Assembly: GCA_905235135.1 (NCBI GenBank)
Contig: CAJOKR010000049.1
Span: 1 to 34,462 of the forward strand
DNA length: 34,462 bases
Source of the DNA: an uncultured Bacteroidales bacterium
GTDB taxonomy: Bacteria; Bacteroidota; Bacteroidia; Bacteroidales; WCHB1-69
Reading direction: 5' to 3'
The translations under genes were made by a program, and so were the position numbers. The notes beneath the pieces are model-generated. The model was not told the DNA's origin. It saw nothing but the letters and a program-made list of their open reading frames with translations, and searched no databases. Shown here one piece after another: positions 8,348 through 17,746 of this stretch; positions within the stretch are counted from its first letter, which is position 1, and every line of letters begins with the position of its first letter.

Positions 8348-11300
8348 ATGAAAAGAGTTAGTTTACTTTTGTTCGCAATTGTGTTCGCCATTGCAGGGCT
8401 GAACGCGCAGACCGTAGTCTTGAATGAGAATTTCTCTAACATTACGGATAGTACCGTCAGCCCTATAACCAACACGTTAGATTCATACACGCAGATGCCA
8501 GGTTGGAGTGGAGACTGGGTCTATCCGAGCAATGGCAAAGTAAAAATCGGCAAAGCGGCCGAAGCAGGATATATCCAAACACCTGCACTTGACTTGTCGG
8601 GCAATAACGGGCAGTTTTTCGTGACCTTCGATGCGAAAGCTTGGACTAACGATGCCACCAGTCTCATCGTGGTTGTTGACGGCGTTCCTTATACAGTGAG
8701 TGGTCTTAGCACTACGACTTTCAACACATTCTCTTTACCGTTCTCTGGTGGTACTTCGCATACAGTTATTAAATTCCAAGGTTCCCAAGTTAGCCATGGT
8801 CGCTTTTTTCTCGACAACGTGGTTGTCACGGTGGGAATGTTTGTGGACACTATTCCTCCATTGTTAATCGGGGCTACGGCATCAGCAAATTCACTCCAAG
8901 TTACATTCAGTGAAGATGTTGACCACATATCTGCTGAAAACATCAACAATTATTCCCTTGATCACAACATTTTCGTGACTTCCGCAACCATAACAGGAAG
9001 TAGTGTGGTCACGCTGGACCTATCTCCCTCATTGGTTGATGGTACCATCTATAACTTAACTGTTAACAATATAGCAGATACTGCTGGCAATATTATGCAA
9101 CCCTGCACAATATCATTTACATATTATGAGTGGAACGGTGAGTACTCTCCCTGGACAAATGGTACGGGCACAGAATCAGATCCCTTCCTAATCGAAAACG
9201 TCCAGCAACTTACCTATCTCGCCTACCGTGTGAACAACGGTTTGGATGCCGCCGGAGGTCACGTCTCCAATCACGATCTATATTACAAGCTGATGACAGA
9301 TGTAAATCTCAACGGAAGTGAGAATTTTCAATGGACACCGATAGGATATTGGATTTCTGAAAACAATTATTATTCTTTCGGTGGTCATTTCGATGGAAAC
9401 AACCACACTGTCTCAGGTTTATTTATTAACAGTGATGCAAATCGAGTAGGGTTTTTCGGTTATGTGGATGGGGCTGAGATTAAGAATTTAAGTGTGAGTG
9501 GAGATACAGTAGCTACAATAAGTGCATATGCTGGAGGAATTGTTGGTTACGCTCATGCCAGTACATTGAAAGATTGTAATAATCATTGCAACGTTATTAA
9601 TGCCGCTTTTTTGGGCGGCATAGTAGGATATGCCAGAGGAGCAACTTTCATTGATAATTGCTTTAATGTTGGTAATTGTATTTCTTCCCATTCTTCCTCT
9701 TGCCATTCTGGAGGTATTGCTGGGTATATCTATACTAATTTAACAATCACCCGTATCAACAACTGCTACAACAAAGGAAATGTTTCTTCCTCTTATAACT
9801 CTGATAGTTATTATTACTCAGGAGGTGGAATTGCGGGGTGCGTTAGTGGATCAGGAGAAGCTATTATCATCAATTGTTATAACTTAGGTAATGTTTCTTC
9901 GTCATCATCTTCTAAAGGAGGAATAATAGGGAGTGACAACACATATTCGTTATCAGTTATAAATTGTTATTATTTAGAAAGTTGCGGAGGCAATAACAAC
10001 TACGGTGGTTCACCCATGTCCTCGTCCGCCATGCAAACAGCAGATTTTGTCACAATATTGAACAACGGTTCCTGCGCGTGGGAACAAGACCTGCCACCGT
10101 ATGTAAATGACGGATATCCTGTTTTAACCATGATAATGGACAGTGCCTACACCGAACTCGCAACAGATTTAACGGCAACATCTGCCACGCTACATGGTTC
10201 TATCACAGTGGAACATGCCACAATCACTTCCAAAGGCTTCGAATACAGAGTATTGGGGTATTCAACCTTTACCTCAGTCAACGTTACAAACAATGATGAT
10301 ACATTTTTTTACACATTGAATGGACTTGCACCGAACACTACTTACGAATACAGGACATTCGTAAACGTGGCAGAATGTCCCTACACTTCTTACGGCACCA
10401 CCCAAACCTTCGAGGTCTCTTGGCTGAATGCGGACACTATCCTCATCTATGATACAGATATGTTACAGTGGGTGTCCAACCAGTGTAATAGTGGCACTAC
10501 CTTTGTGGGAAAATACATCAAGCTGATGAACAACATTATACTGCCACTCAACCAACCCAACAATATGACCTCTATCGGTGAGTATCCCAACCATCCTTTC
10601 AAAGGTACATTCGACGGCAACGGTATGACTATCACCAACCTGTATATCGACCAGCCAAACCCTACCAAGGTTTCTTCGGTTATACGCTGAACGCCAATTT
10701 GTATGAGGTGGGATTGGTGAATATCACCGCCAGTGGACGAAACTACACGGGTGGCATGGTGGCTTACGCAGAAAACACTTACATGCGCGATTGCTACGTG
10801 AATGGCGGAACTCTTTTCGCCCTTAGCTATTGCGGTGGTTTGGTAGGATATCAAACCGAAGGAACAAATTCCATCATTTCAGGATGTTATAACACCTGCA
10901 CGGTGAGCGGAAACCACTATGTGGGCGGATTGGTCGGTTTCAGTAACTATGCCACCGTGCGCAACAGCTACGTCGCTGCCAGTGTCACAGGCCAAGGAGA
11001 TGGCATCGGGGCCATCATCGGCGGGGCTAACGAGGTGCTGATGTATCATTGCTACTTTAATGACTGCATCACCGGTCAGACAAGTGCCATCGGCGAGAAC
11101 AACTTCAAAGACTACGAGGGGATGACTACAGCACAAATGCGCGATTCCGCTTTTGTAGCCACCCTTAACCAAGGACTTACCGTTCCTGTTTGGAAATCCG
11201 ACTATGTCGTCCCTATCAACAACGGTTTCCCGATTTTAATCTGGCAATATTCTGATGCAGAGCCGTGTGACGCGCCAAGCAACTTGTCCGCTTCCGTCAA

Positions 11301-11832
11301 CGACAATTCGGCCACATTGAGTTGGAATGGTGGTGAGAACGCCAGCTATTACGTCGTGGAATACGGGACAAGCGGCAGTGACACACATACGGAAAATACA
11401 AGCAACCATCAATTGATGATCAACAACTTGCAGAATGGAAACTATTTCTGGCGGGTAAAGTCCGTCTGTTCATTCGGTGAAAGCAATTTTGTGAACGGAA
11501 ACACCATCACCGTCGGCATCGAAGACCACAACCTCGGCGCGTCCATGAAAGTCTATCCCAACCCGACCACCGGCGTTGTCAAAGTAGAATGTACAATGAA
11601 CAATGGACAGGCGGGGACGGTGGAATTTCAATTGTTCGATGCGTTCGGACGGTTGTTACGGACAACCGACGTTGTAGGGGCGAATAATTATTCGTCCCTA
11701 CGGACGGACCCACACGGTTCCTCCGTACAAACCACGCAAATCAACCTCTCCCATTACGCCTCCGGCATCTATTTCATCAAAGCAGTGGCGGACGGAAAGG
11801 TGATGGCCGTGCGGAAGGTAATAAAAAATTAA
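8348..11832 (+). CDS. T9SS-sorted GLUG-repeat surface protein, with one frameshift
   Basis: A signal peptide ('MKRVSLLLFAIVFAIAGLNAQ') opens the protein. A jelly-roll/choice-of-anchor-like domain (~25-165) and an Ig-like SbsA-type domain ('DTIPPLLIGATASANSLQVTFSEDV' region) follow. Many GLUG-type repeats ('GGIVGYA', 'GGIAGY', 'GGLVGF', each near '-NCYN-GNVSS') come next. The C-terminal part has a fibronectin-III-like domain ('APSNLSASVNDNSATLSW') and a type A T9SS sorting domain ('MKVYPNPTTGVVKVE' to 'GIYFIKAVADGKVMAVRK'). The first frame stops at 10690; the second, needed from about 10672 ('GFFGYTLNANLYEVGLVN'), runs to 11832. One missing base near 10660-10672 explains this. Uncorrected, the product would lose its sorting signal. 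The family suggests an exported, cell-surface adhesin-like protein; its ligand is unknown. A 28-base palindromic repeat is inserted in frame at 11674-11701. Confidence 0.8.
11674..11701 (+). repeat. 28-base palindrome, GGGGCGAATAA subtype, inside the T9SS sorting domain
   Basis: The element runs GTAGGGGCGAATAA to TTATTCGTCCCTAC and is a near-perfect palindrome. It lies within the sorting-domain coding sequence and is codon-aligned, reading GTA GGG GCG AAT AAT TAT TCG (VGANNYS). The same subtype sits in the same frame at 16753 in an unrelated gene. Confidence 0.88.
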
Positions 11833-11848
11833 AAAATTCAGAATGAAT

Positions 11849-11878
11849 GGGCGCGGCCGGTGGTCGCGCCCGTTTTTG
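11849..11878 (+). terminator. Terminator of the T9SS surface protein gene
   Basis: GGGCGCG (11849-11855) pairs with CGCGCCC (11865-11871), with extra inner pairs, and is followed by GTTTTTGTT. It lies 17 bases after the stop codon. Confidence 0.85.
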
Positions 11879-11906
11879 TTACACAGGATAACGATTGGCG
11901 AGTGTT

Positions 11907-11934
11907 GTAGAGATGCAAAATTTTGCGTCTCTAC
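11907..11934 (+). repeat. 28-base palindrome, GAGACGC subtype
   Basis: The element starts GTAGAGATGCAAAA and ends TTTTGCGTCTCTAC, a 28-base near-perfect palindrome just downstream of the terminator. Other copies of this subtype lie at 14725 and 22444. Confidence 0.88.
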
Positions 11935-12088
11935 GCGTGCGGAACACGTCATTTCTGGCCCTTGCGGGGTAATCCTTTCCGTTATTGTGTGCCCTTGCGT
12001 GTATGGGGTTCCGTTTGGCCCGTACTTGCAAAACCATTTCGTTAATGCGTGGAGTTCGTAAAGACGAGGATTTTTCGGTAATGCAGGG

Positions 12089-12231
12089 TGGCCAAACGGA
12101 ATGGAGGTGTTTTTTCCGATATTTCTGTGCCCACCGTTATCCGGTTAATCGTTGCCGCCTGCCGTTTCGAAAAACTCACGCATCGGCCACCCCTGCTCAA
12201 ACGACAGCGCCCCCTCCATTCCGTTTGGCCA
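12089..12231 (+). repeat. 19-base perfect inverted repeat
   Basis: TGGCCAAACGGAATGGAGG (12089-12107) is the exact reverse complement of 12213-12231. A second, imperfect pair lies just outside/inside it: GCAGGGTGGCC at 12084 and GGCCACCCCTGC at 12185. The 105-base interior carries no gene. Confidence 0.85.
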
Positions 12232-12509
12232 CAAAAGCGAGACAGCAACTCGCCAGAGCAGTCATTGACGAAAAAGCTCGAAGGCAACTCGCGAGGGCAA
12301 ACGTGCCAAACGGAATCTCGTGCACGCAAGGGCGGGATATTACGAAAGAGCAGGATACCCGCAAGGGCAGAATATTGCGGAAAGAGGCATCTCGCCAAAC
12401 GGAACCCCATGCACGCAAGGGCACGAGATGTCGGAAAACAACTGATTGGTCGTGTGGTTGTGGATTTTCCCGTCCGGGTCCCGTCGCATCCCAATTCATT
12501 CATCGTTCC

Positions 12510-12554
12510 TTCATCGCTTTATTCATCGCTTTATTCATCGCTTTATTCATCGCT
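12510..12554 (+). repeat. 12-base tandem repeat, 3.75 copies
   Basis: The unit TTCATCGCTTTA is repeated exactly three times and then partially (TTCATCGCT). It ends 25 bases before the -33 element of the OPT promoter, so copy-number changes could alter promoter context. Confidence 0.9.
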
Positions 12555-12579
12555 ACGTTGTCCTGGCAAAAATTCCTTC

Positions 12580-12610
12580 TTGCGGGGGCAACGTATTTTT
12601 TTTATTTTTG
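12580..12610 (+). promoter_or_regulatory. Promoter of the OPT transporter gene
   Basis: TTG (12580-12582), 20 bases, then TATTTTTG (12603-12610) matches the Bacteroidota -33/-7 pattern. The leader to the ATG at 12710 is about 95 bases long. Confidence 0.65.
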
Positions 12611-12709
12611 CAGATTGTTTTTGACGGAAGGCAGAGTGGGGGAGTGGAAGCGGGTGATTCCGTCGGGAAATGTTTTGCCGAAGATGATAAATAATTGAAA
12701 ATTAACAAT

Positions 12710-14722
12710 ATGGAAGAAGAAAAAACTACGATTGAAGAACCCGAAAACGAAATCAAACTTCCCGAAAACGCGTATCGGGAGCTCAAGGAGGGCGAAGAGT
12801 ATAAGCCCATTCTGCTGAGCGACAGAAATTATCCCGAACTGAACGGCTGGACCATCTTCTGGGGCATCCTGATGGCGGTCATCTTTTCCGCCGCCACGGC
12901 CTATTCCGGTCTGCGCTTCGGTCAGGTCTTCGAGGCGGCCATCCCGATTGCCATCATCGCAGTGGGTATCTCCACCATCGCGAAACGGAAGAGCCCACTG
13001 TCGGAAAACGTGATTATCCAATCCATTGGCGCCAGTTCCGGCGTGATTGTGGCAGGTGCCATTTTCACCCTGCCGGCCATCTACATCATCAAGGAGACCA
13101 ACCCCGTGGCGGGCGCGGAAATCCAGGTCAATTTCTTCCAGATTTTCATGTCGTCGCTGCTTGGTGGCTTCTTAGGCATCCTTTTCCTGATTCCATTCCG
13201 CAAGTACTTCGTCTCCGACATGCACGGAAAGTACCCGTTCCCCGAAGCAACTGCCACCACCGAGATCATCGTGTCGGGCGCGAAAGGCGGCAACCAGGCC
13301 AAGCTGCTGTTGATCAGCGGTTTGGTGGGCGGTCTTTACGATTTCCTGATGACAACCTTCCACTTCTGGGCCGACACCATTTCCACCCGCATGACGGGCT
13401 GGGGCGAGCAGTTGGCCATGAATCATAAGTATGTCTTTAAGATGAGTGCGGAGTCCATTCTGTTAGGCACCGGCTACCTGATCGGTCTCAAATACGCCGC
13501 TGTGATCTGCGCAGGTTCAGCTCTTTCCTGGTGGGTGCTGACCCCACTGTTGGGCCATTATGGTATGGTTGAGCTGGACGGTGTGCAAACGGCCATGAGC
13601 ACCCTCGATCCCGACTTAATCTTCTCTGGTTATGTGCGTTACATCGGTATCGGTGGTATCGCGATGGCTGGTATTCTCGGAGTGATTAAATCCGCAGGAG
13701 TCATCAAAAAGTCCATCGGCGTGGCGGTGAAGGCCGGTAAAAATGCTACCGCTTCCAACGAGGTGTTGCGTACACAGCGCGACCTCTCCATGAAGATCAT
13801 CCTTTTCGGTTTCCTCGCTGTCATCGTGATGATGGTGCTGTTCTTCCTCTTCGGCGGTATGCAGATGAACCTCAAGCAGGTGCTGGTGGCTCTGTTGGTG
13901 GTCTTCTTGTTCGCCTTCTTGTTCACCACGGTTGCGGCCACGGCTATTGCCACGGTGGGTACTAACCCTGTCTCCGGCATGACGATGATGACGCTGATTC
14001 TCAGCTCCTTCATCCTCGCTTCTGTGGGTTTGAGCGGTGCTACGGGCATCATCACCGCATTGGTGGTGGGCGGCATTGTCTGTTCGGCACTTTCCATGGC
14101 CGGCGGCTTCATCACCGACCTGAAAGTCGGTTACTGGATCGGCACTTCGCCGTACAAACAGCAGGCCTTCAAATTCGTGGGCACCTTCGTCTCCGCACTG
14201 ACCGTCGGTGCAGTAATTATGTTGCTTTCAAAGACTTACGGATATACGGGTGAGAACGCCCTCGTGGCCCCGCAGGCTAACGCCATGGCAGCCATCATCG
14301 AACCGATGATGTACGGCGGTTCTACCCCGTGGATTCTCTACATTGTGGGGGCCGTTTTGGCCATCCTGCTCGATGTAATCGGCGTTCCCGCATTAGCCTT
14401 CGCCCTCGGTATGTTCATCCCGTTGCAGCTCAACCTTCCGTTGCTCGTCGGCGGATTCCTGGCATGGCTCGTGAAGACCCGCAGCACGGATGAGGCCATC
14501 AACAAGAAACGCGCCGAGAAGGGCACACTCCTCGCCTCCGGTCTGCTTGCAGGCGGTGCCATCATGGGCGTCCTCAGCGCCATCCTCAAATACGCCGGCG
14601 TCGAACCCACCTTCATGGCCGACTATATCGGATCCCCGATGTACAACATCCTCGCCATCGTCATGTTCGTGGCACTGTGCACCTATTTGGTGGTTCATGC
14701 CACGCATACGGAGAAACAATAA
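12710..14722 (+). CDS. OPT family oligopeptide transporter
   Basis: This 670-residue inner-membrane protein belongs to the OPT superfamily, which imports oligopeptides or metal chelates using an ion gradient. A short acidic N-terminus ('MEEEKTTIEEPENE') precedes the first helix. At least a dozen hydrophobic segments follow. Family blocks include 'AYSGLRFGQVFEAAIPIAI', 'GKYPFPEATATTEI', 'TVAATAIATVGTNPVSGMT' and 'MFIPLQLNLPLLVGG'. I chose the ATG at 12710, preceded by an A-rich stretch, rather than an upstream in-frame TTG at 12695. The substrate cannot be told from sequence. It has its own promoter and is followed directly by a palindromic repeat at 14725-14752. Confidence 0.92.
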   Translation: MEEEKTTIEEPENEIKLPENAYRELKEGEEYKPILLSDRNYPELNGWTIFWGILMAVIFSAATAYSGLRFGQVFEAAIPIAIIAVGISTIAKRKSPLSENVIIQSIGASSGVIVAGAIFTLPAIYIIKETNPVAGAEIQVNFFQIFMSSLLGGFLGILFLIPFRKYFVSDMHGKYPFPEATATTEIIVSGAKGGNQAKLLLISGLVGGLYDFLMTTFHFWADTISTRMTGWGEQLAMNHKYVFKMSAESILLGTGYLIGLKYAAVICAGSALSWWVLTPLLGHYGMVELDGVQTAMSTLDPDLIFSGYVRYIGIGGIAMAGILGVIKSAGVIKKSIGVAVKAGKNATASNEVLRTQRDLSMKIILFGFLAVIVMMVLFFLFGGMQMNLKQVLVALLVVFLFAFLFTTVAATAIATVGTNPVSGMTMMTLILSSFILASVGLSGATGIITALVVGGIVCSALSMAGGFITDLKVGYWIGTSPYKQQAFKFVGTFVSALTVGAVIMLLSKTYGYTGENALVAPQANAMAAIIEPMMYGGSTPWILYIVGAVLAILLDVIGVPALAFALGMFIPLQLNLPLLVGGFLAWLVKTRSTDEAINKKRAEKGTLLASGLLAGGAIMGVLSAILKYAGVEPTFMADYIGSPMYNILAIVMFVALCTYLVVHATHTEKQ

Positions 14723-14724
14723 TC

Positions 14725-14752
14725 GTAGAGACGCACGGCCGTGCGTCTCTAC
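14725..14752 (+). repeat. 28-base perfect palindrome, GAGACGC subtype
   Basis: GTAGAGACGCACGG is followed by its exact reverse complement, ending GCGTCTCTAC. It begins 3 bases after the OPT stop codon and could also act as a transcript-end hairpin, although no T run follows. Confidence 0.9.
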
Positions 14753-14781
14753 AATAACCCATAACCAATAACCATTAAGAA

Positions 14782-15399
14782 ATGCATATTGCCGTCGCCG
14801 GAAATATCGGATCCGGAAAAACAACATTAACAGGGATGCTGGCCAAGCATTACGGATGGGAGCCCCTCTACGAAAGCGTGGAGGACAACCCGTACCTCGC
14901 CAGCTTTTACCAGGATATGCAACGCTGGTCGTTCAATATCCAGATTTACTTTTTGAACAGCCGCTTCCGTCAGGTGCTGGACATCCGTCAGCGCAAGAAG
15001 GACGTGATTCAGGACCGGACGATCTACGAGGATGCCTACATCTTCGCGCCCAACCTGCACCGGATGGAGCTGATGGCCTCGCGCGATTTCGAGAACTACG
15101 CCTCGCTGTTCGAGCTGATGAAGAAGTTCCTGCAACCGCCGGATCTGCTCATCTACCTCAAGGCGGACGTCGAGACGCTCATCTCGCAAATCCTCAAGCG
15201 CGGCCGCGCCTACGAGGGCGACATCAGCCTGTCGTATTTGGAGAATCTCAACAAGCTCTATAACGACTGGATTGAGAACTACAAGGATGGAAAACTTCTT
15301 GTGGTGGATGTCAACAAGTTGAAATTCGCCGAACGGCCCGAGGATTTCGGGGTGATTATCGAGAAAATTGATACCGAATTGTACGGTCTGTTCAAATGA
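14782..15399 (+). CDS. Deoxynucleoside kinase
   Basis: This 205-residue cytoplasmic kinase of the dNK/dGK family phosphorylates deoxynucleosides with ATP in the salvage pathway. It has the P-loop 'GNIGSGKTT' (residues 7-15) and the family 'ESVEDNPYLASFY' block (~31-43). The 'QDRTIYEDAYIFA' motif (~77-89) carries the DR pair of the active site, and the lid-region 'LKRGRAYE' is present. Substrate preference cannot be read off with confidence. Its stop overlaps the kdsB start by 4 bases (ATGA), so the two are translationally coupled. Confidence 0.92.
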   Translation: MHIAVAGNIGSGKTTLTGMLAKHYGWEPLYESVEDNPYLASFYQDMQRWSFNIQIYFLNSRFRQVLDIRQRKKDVIQDRTIYEDAYIFAPNLHRMELMASRDFENYASLFELMKKFLQPPDLLIYLKADVETLISQILKRGRAYEGDISLSYLENLNKLYNDWIENYKDGKLLVVDVNKLKFAERPEDFGVIIEKIDTELYGLFK

Positions 15400-16136
15400 G
15401 AGATTTCAACGTTTTTGGCATTATCCCCGCACGGTACGCCTCATCGCGGTTCCCCGGCAAACCGTTGGCGCTGATCAACGGCAAACCGATGGTGCAATGG
15501 GTGTATGAGCGGGTGCAGTCGTCGGAGGTGCGCGACCTTGCGGTGGCCACCGATGATGAGCGCATAGCGGATTGTGTGCGCGGATTTGGCGGTAAGGTGG
15601 TAATGACCTCCCCCGACCATGCTTCCGGCACCGACCGCTGTGGCGAAGCTGCCTTGGCGATGCAACCGGCTGATAACGATGTGGTTATCAACATTCAGGG
15701 GGATGAGCCTTTGATTTCCCCGAAGGAGATTCACCTGCTCGCCAGCGCCTTCGAAGACCGTTCCGTGCAGATTGCCACGCTGGTGAACCCTTTCCACGAT
15801 GATGCGCTGTTGCAGAATCCCAATGTGGTGAAGGTGGTGAAAGCGAAAAACGGCAACGTGCTCTATTTCAGCCGCCTGCCAATTCCGTATCTGCGTGGTG
15901 AAAGCGCCGTCGCCCCGAAGCACTACTACCGCCATATCGGCATCTATGCCTACCGTTACGGTGTCCTCCGACAGATTGTGCAGCTCCCGACTTCCGAGTT
16001 CGAAAACAGCGAGAAACTCGAACAGCTCCGCTGGCTCGAAAACGGCTACACCATCCGCGCACTGGAATGCGACTACCAAGGGATTGGGGTGGATACCCCG
16101 GAAGACCTTGCATTAATTCAGAATGTTGAATTATGA
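15396..16136 (+). CDS. kdsB: 3-deoxy-manno-octulosonate cytidylyltransferase (CMP-KDO synthetase)
   Basis: This 246-residue enzyme makes CMP-KDO from CTP and KDO, activating KDO for lipid A-core assembly. Clear signatures are 'IIPARYASSRFPGKPLALI' (nucleotide binding, residues 8-26), 'VATDDERI', 'GTDRCGEA', 'INIQGDEPLI' and 'YFSRLPIPYLRG'. The C-terminal 'RWLENGYTI' and 'GVDTPEDLAL' blocks are also present. Length is normal. The gene overlaps the upstream kinase by ATGA. Its presence supports a Gram-negative outer membrane with KDO-containing lipopolysaccharide. Confidence 0.97.
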   Translation: MRDFNVFGIIPARYASSRFPGKPLALINGKPMVQWVYERVQSSEVRDLAVATDDERIADCVRGFGGKVVMTSPDHASGTDRCGEAALAMQPADNDVVINIQGDEPLISPKEIHLLASAFEDRSVQIATLVNPFHDDALLQNPNVVKVVKAKNGNVLYFSRLPIPYLRGESAVAPKHYYRHIGIYAYRYGVLRQIVQLPTSEFENSEKLEQLRWLENGYTIRALECDYQGIGVDTPEDLALIQNVEL

Positions 16137-16152
16137 TTATACTCCTTGAACA

Positions 16153-16218
16153 GCCTCGAAGAGGCAAAACGCGCGAAGCGCAATTAACCCCACACAAGGC
16201 GAAGCCGCAGTGTGGGGT
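16153..16218 (+). repeat. Three consecutive hairpins with GAA loops
   Basis: GCCTC-GAA-GAGGC (16153-16165) and GCGC-GAA-GCGC (16171-16181) are followed by a larger hairpin. Its 9-base arms ACCCCACAC (16187-16195) and GTGTGGGGT (16210-16218) enclose GGC-GAA-GCC (16198-16206). The cluster fills the kdsB to HU/SPOR gap. No T run follows, so simple termination is doubtful. Confidence 0.7.
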
Positions 16219-16248
16219 CGTAAATCGCAAACGTTAAACTTAAACCCA

Positions 16249-17733
16249 ATGATACCCTACATCCTCAAAACCCTCCAAAAGGAAGACCACGTCTTCATCG
16301 AGCGGCTTGGTGAATTCCGGCTGCGGATGAAGCACGCGGAAATCAAAAAGGACTCCGTCTATCCTCCTTATAATGAGGTGGTTTTCTCGCCGAAAGAGAG
16401 CGAGGAGAACAACTTCGCCCTCGCCAATTTGGTCAGTCGCGAGAAGCAGTGCCTTTTCACCGAGGCCAACGAGATGGTCACGGCCTGGGTGGATGAACTG
16501 CTGTCCGCCCTGCAGCACAACAAGTCCGTCACCTACGAGGGCTTCGGCACGTTCATGCTCGACAAGAAGGGGAATCTCTCGTTCGAGAACGAGATCATCC
16601 CGCAGCTGAACAGCCTTTTCGAGGGGATGGAGCCGATCGAGTTAGTGCATCCGATTGCGGCTGCGGTGATTGAGGAAGAGGAGACAATTAATGAAGAAGA
16701 AGAGGTGAAGGCTGTTGAAACAGAAACGGTCGAGGAACCTGTCGCCGAACCGGTAGGGGCGAATAATGATTCGCCCGTGGAACCGGAACCTGTTGTTGAA
16801 CCAGAGCCCATTAAGGAACCGGAACCTGAAGTTGTTTCTGAGCCTGTTGCAGAACCGGAACCTGTTAAGGAACCCGAACCAGAAGTTGTTGCTGAACCAA
16901 TCGTTGAAGAAAAACCTGAGGTTATTCCTGAACCTGTCGTTGAATCTGAGCCCATAAAAGAGCCTGAACCTGTCGTTGAACCTGAACCAATCAAGGAACC
17001 TGAGCCAGAAGTTGTTTCTAAACTAGTTGAAGAACCTGAACCAATTGTTGAAGAAGAACCCGAGGTTATTCCTGAACCAGTCGTTGAACCTGAACCCATT
17101 AAGGAACCGGAACCTGAAGTGGTTCCTGAGCCTGTTGTAGATTCTGACGACGATGATGAAGATGAGGATGACGAGGAGGATGAGGAAGAAGATGATGATG
17201 TTGACGAAAAGAAACGTCACCGTCTGGCATGGCTGTGGATACTGTTGCTGATTCTCGCCGTGTTGGGTGCGCTCGGATACATCTTCAAGGACAAAATCAC
17301 CGACTACTATCATCAGTGGAAAGAGAAGAAACAGCCTGTGGAACAGGTGGTTACCACGGATGAGGCAGTGAATGAGACAGTCGCGGAACCGGAAACGTTT
17401 GTGGAGCCGGAGACCGTCGAAAACGAGCCCGAAACCGTTGAAGAGCCCACTCCCGAAACATACACGCCCGAGGTGATGAAACAGACCGCCGATGGCAAGT
17501 ACAACTACGTCCGCTTCGAGTCCGGACACTTCTACGCGATTGCGGGCAGCTTCCCCGGCGAGGCCGACGTGGAGCGCCATATCCGCCAGAAAAAACTCGA
17601 CCAATACTCGCCCGTGATTGTGAAACAGGACGGCGTAAGCAACCTCCGTGTTTGCATCGGCATCTTCGACACGGAAGAGGAGGCGGAAAGTTTTGCCAAA
17701 GGGGTTAGTTCGAGCTATTGGGTACTGAAATAA
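16249..17733 (+). CDS. HU-CCDC81/SPOR domain envelope protein
   Basis: The 494-residue protein starts at the ATG at 16249. Residues ~1-125 match the bacterial HU-CCDC81 N- and C-terminal repeats ('[18 protein letters not shown]', '[19 protein letters not shown]'). A long Glu/Pro-rich spacer (~140-300) repeats blocks such as '[13 protein letters not shown]', then becomes an Asp/Glu run. A single transmembrane helix ('[20 protein letters not shown]', ~326-346) follows. The C-terminus is a SPOR domain ('[20 protein letters not shown]' to 'SYWVLK') that in the family binds denuded peptidoglycan at division sites. The predicted topology is a cytoplasmic HU-like part and a periplasmic SPOR, linking DNA or cytoplasmic partners to the wall; that role is inferred. 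A 28-base palindrome is inserted at 16753-16780. Confidence 0.87.
   Translation: MIPYILKTLQKEDHVFIERLGEFRLRMKHAEIKKDSVYPPYNEVVFSPKESEENNFALANLVSREKQCLFTEANEMVTAWVDELLSALQHNKSVTYEGFGTFMLDKKGNLSFENEIIPQLNSLFEGMEPIELVHPIAAAVIEEEETINEEEEVKAVETETVEEPVAEPVGANNDSPVEPEPVVEPEPIKEPEPEVVSEPVAEPEPVKEPEPEVVAEPIVEEKPEVIPEPVVESEPIKEPEPVVEPEPIKEPEPEVVSKLVEEPEPIVEEEPEVIPEPVVEPEPIKEPEPEVVPEPVVDSDDDDEDEDDEEDEEEDDDVDEKKRHRLAWLWILLLILAVLGALGYIFKDKITDYYHQWKEKKQPVEQVVTTDEAVNETVAEPETFVEPETVENEPETVEEPTPETYTPEVMKQTADGKYNYVRFESGHFYAIAGSFPGEADVERHIRQKKLDQYSPVIVKQDGVSNLRVCIGIFDTEEEAESFAKGVSSSYWVLK
16753..16780 (+). repeat. 28-base palindrome, GGGGCGAATAA subtype, inside the HU/SPOR gene
   Basis: GTAGGGGCGAATAA is followed by the degenerate second arm TGATTCGCCCGTGG. 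It is codon-aligned as GTA GGG GCG AAT AAT GAT TCG CCC GTG (VGANNDSPV, residues ~169-177). It breaks the Glu/Pro repeat pattern. The reading frame is the same as in the copy at 11674. Confidence 0.82.
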
Positions 17734-17746
17734 TAACGTTATTACA

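Larger units (their letters stand above)
11935..12579 (+). repeat. Gene-free repeat cluster between the T9SS gene and the OPT gene
   Basis: I see no credible gene here; the open frames are repeat-driven. A 29-base unit of the form GCCAAACGGAA-(6 or 7 variable)-GCACGCAAGGGC occurs at 12305-12333 and 12394-12422, and inverted at 11991-12019. The inverted copy differs from the 12394 copy at one base. Partial pieces recur: GCCCTTGCG at 11958, and GCAAGGGC followed by G-rich ATATT at 12327 and 12361. The cluster also contains a 19-base inverted repeat (12089/12213) and a 12-base tandem repeat (12510-12554). The same CCAAACGGAA core is shared by nearly all parts. Confidence 0.8.

Noticed and set aside
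8137-8361. A 74-codon open frame before the T9SS gene
   Set aside because: It lies on the palindromic RNA-like element and runs past the next start; the composition is not protein-like.
12014-12030. Another sigma-54-like site (TTTGGCCCGTACTTGCA)
   Set aside because: The GG-GC spacing is 11 instead of 12, and it falls inside the repeat cluster with no gene nearby.
11985-12698. Overlapping open frames of 150-237 codons in the T9SS-OPT gap
   Set aside because: They are built from the repeats (same peptide pieces in several frames and strands) and have no domain signature.
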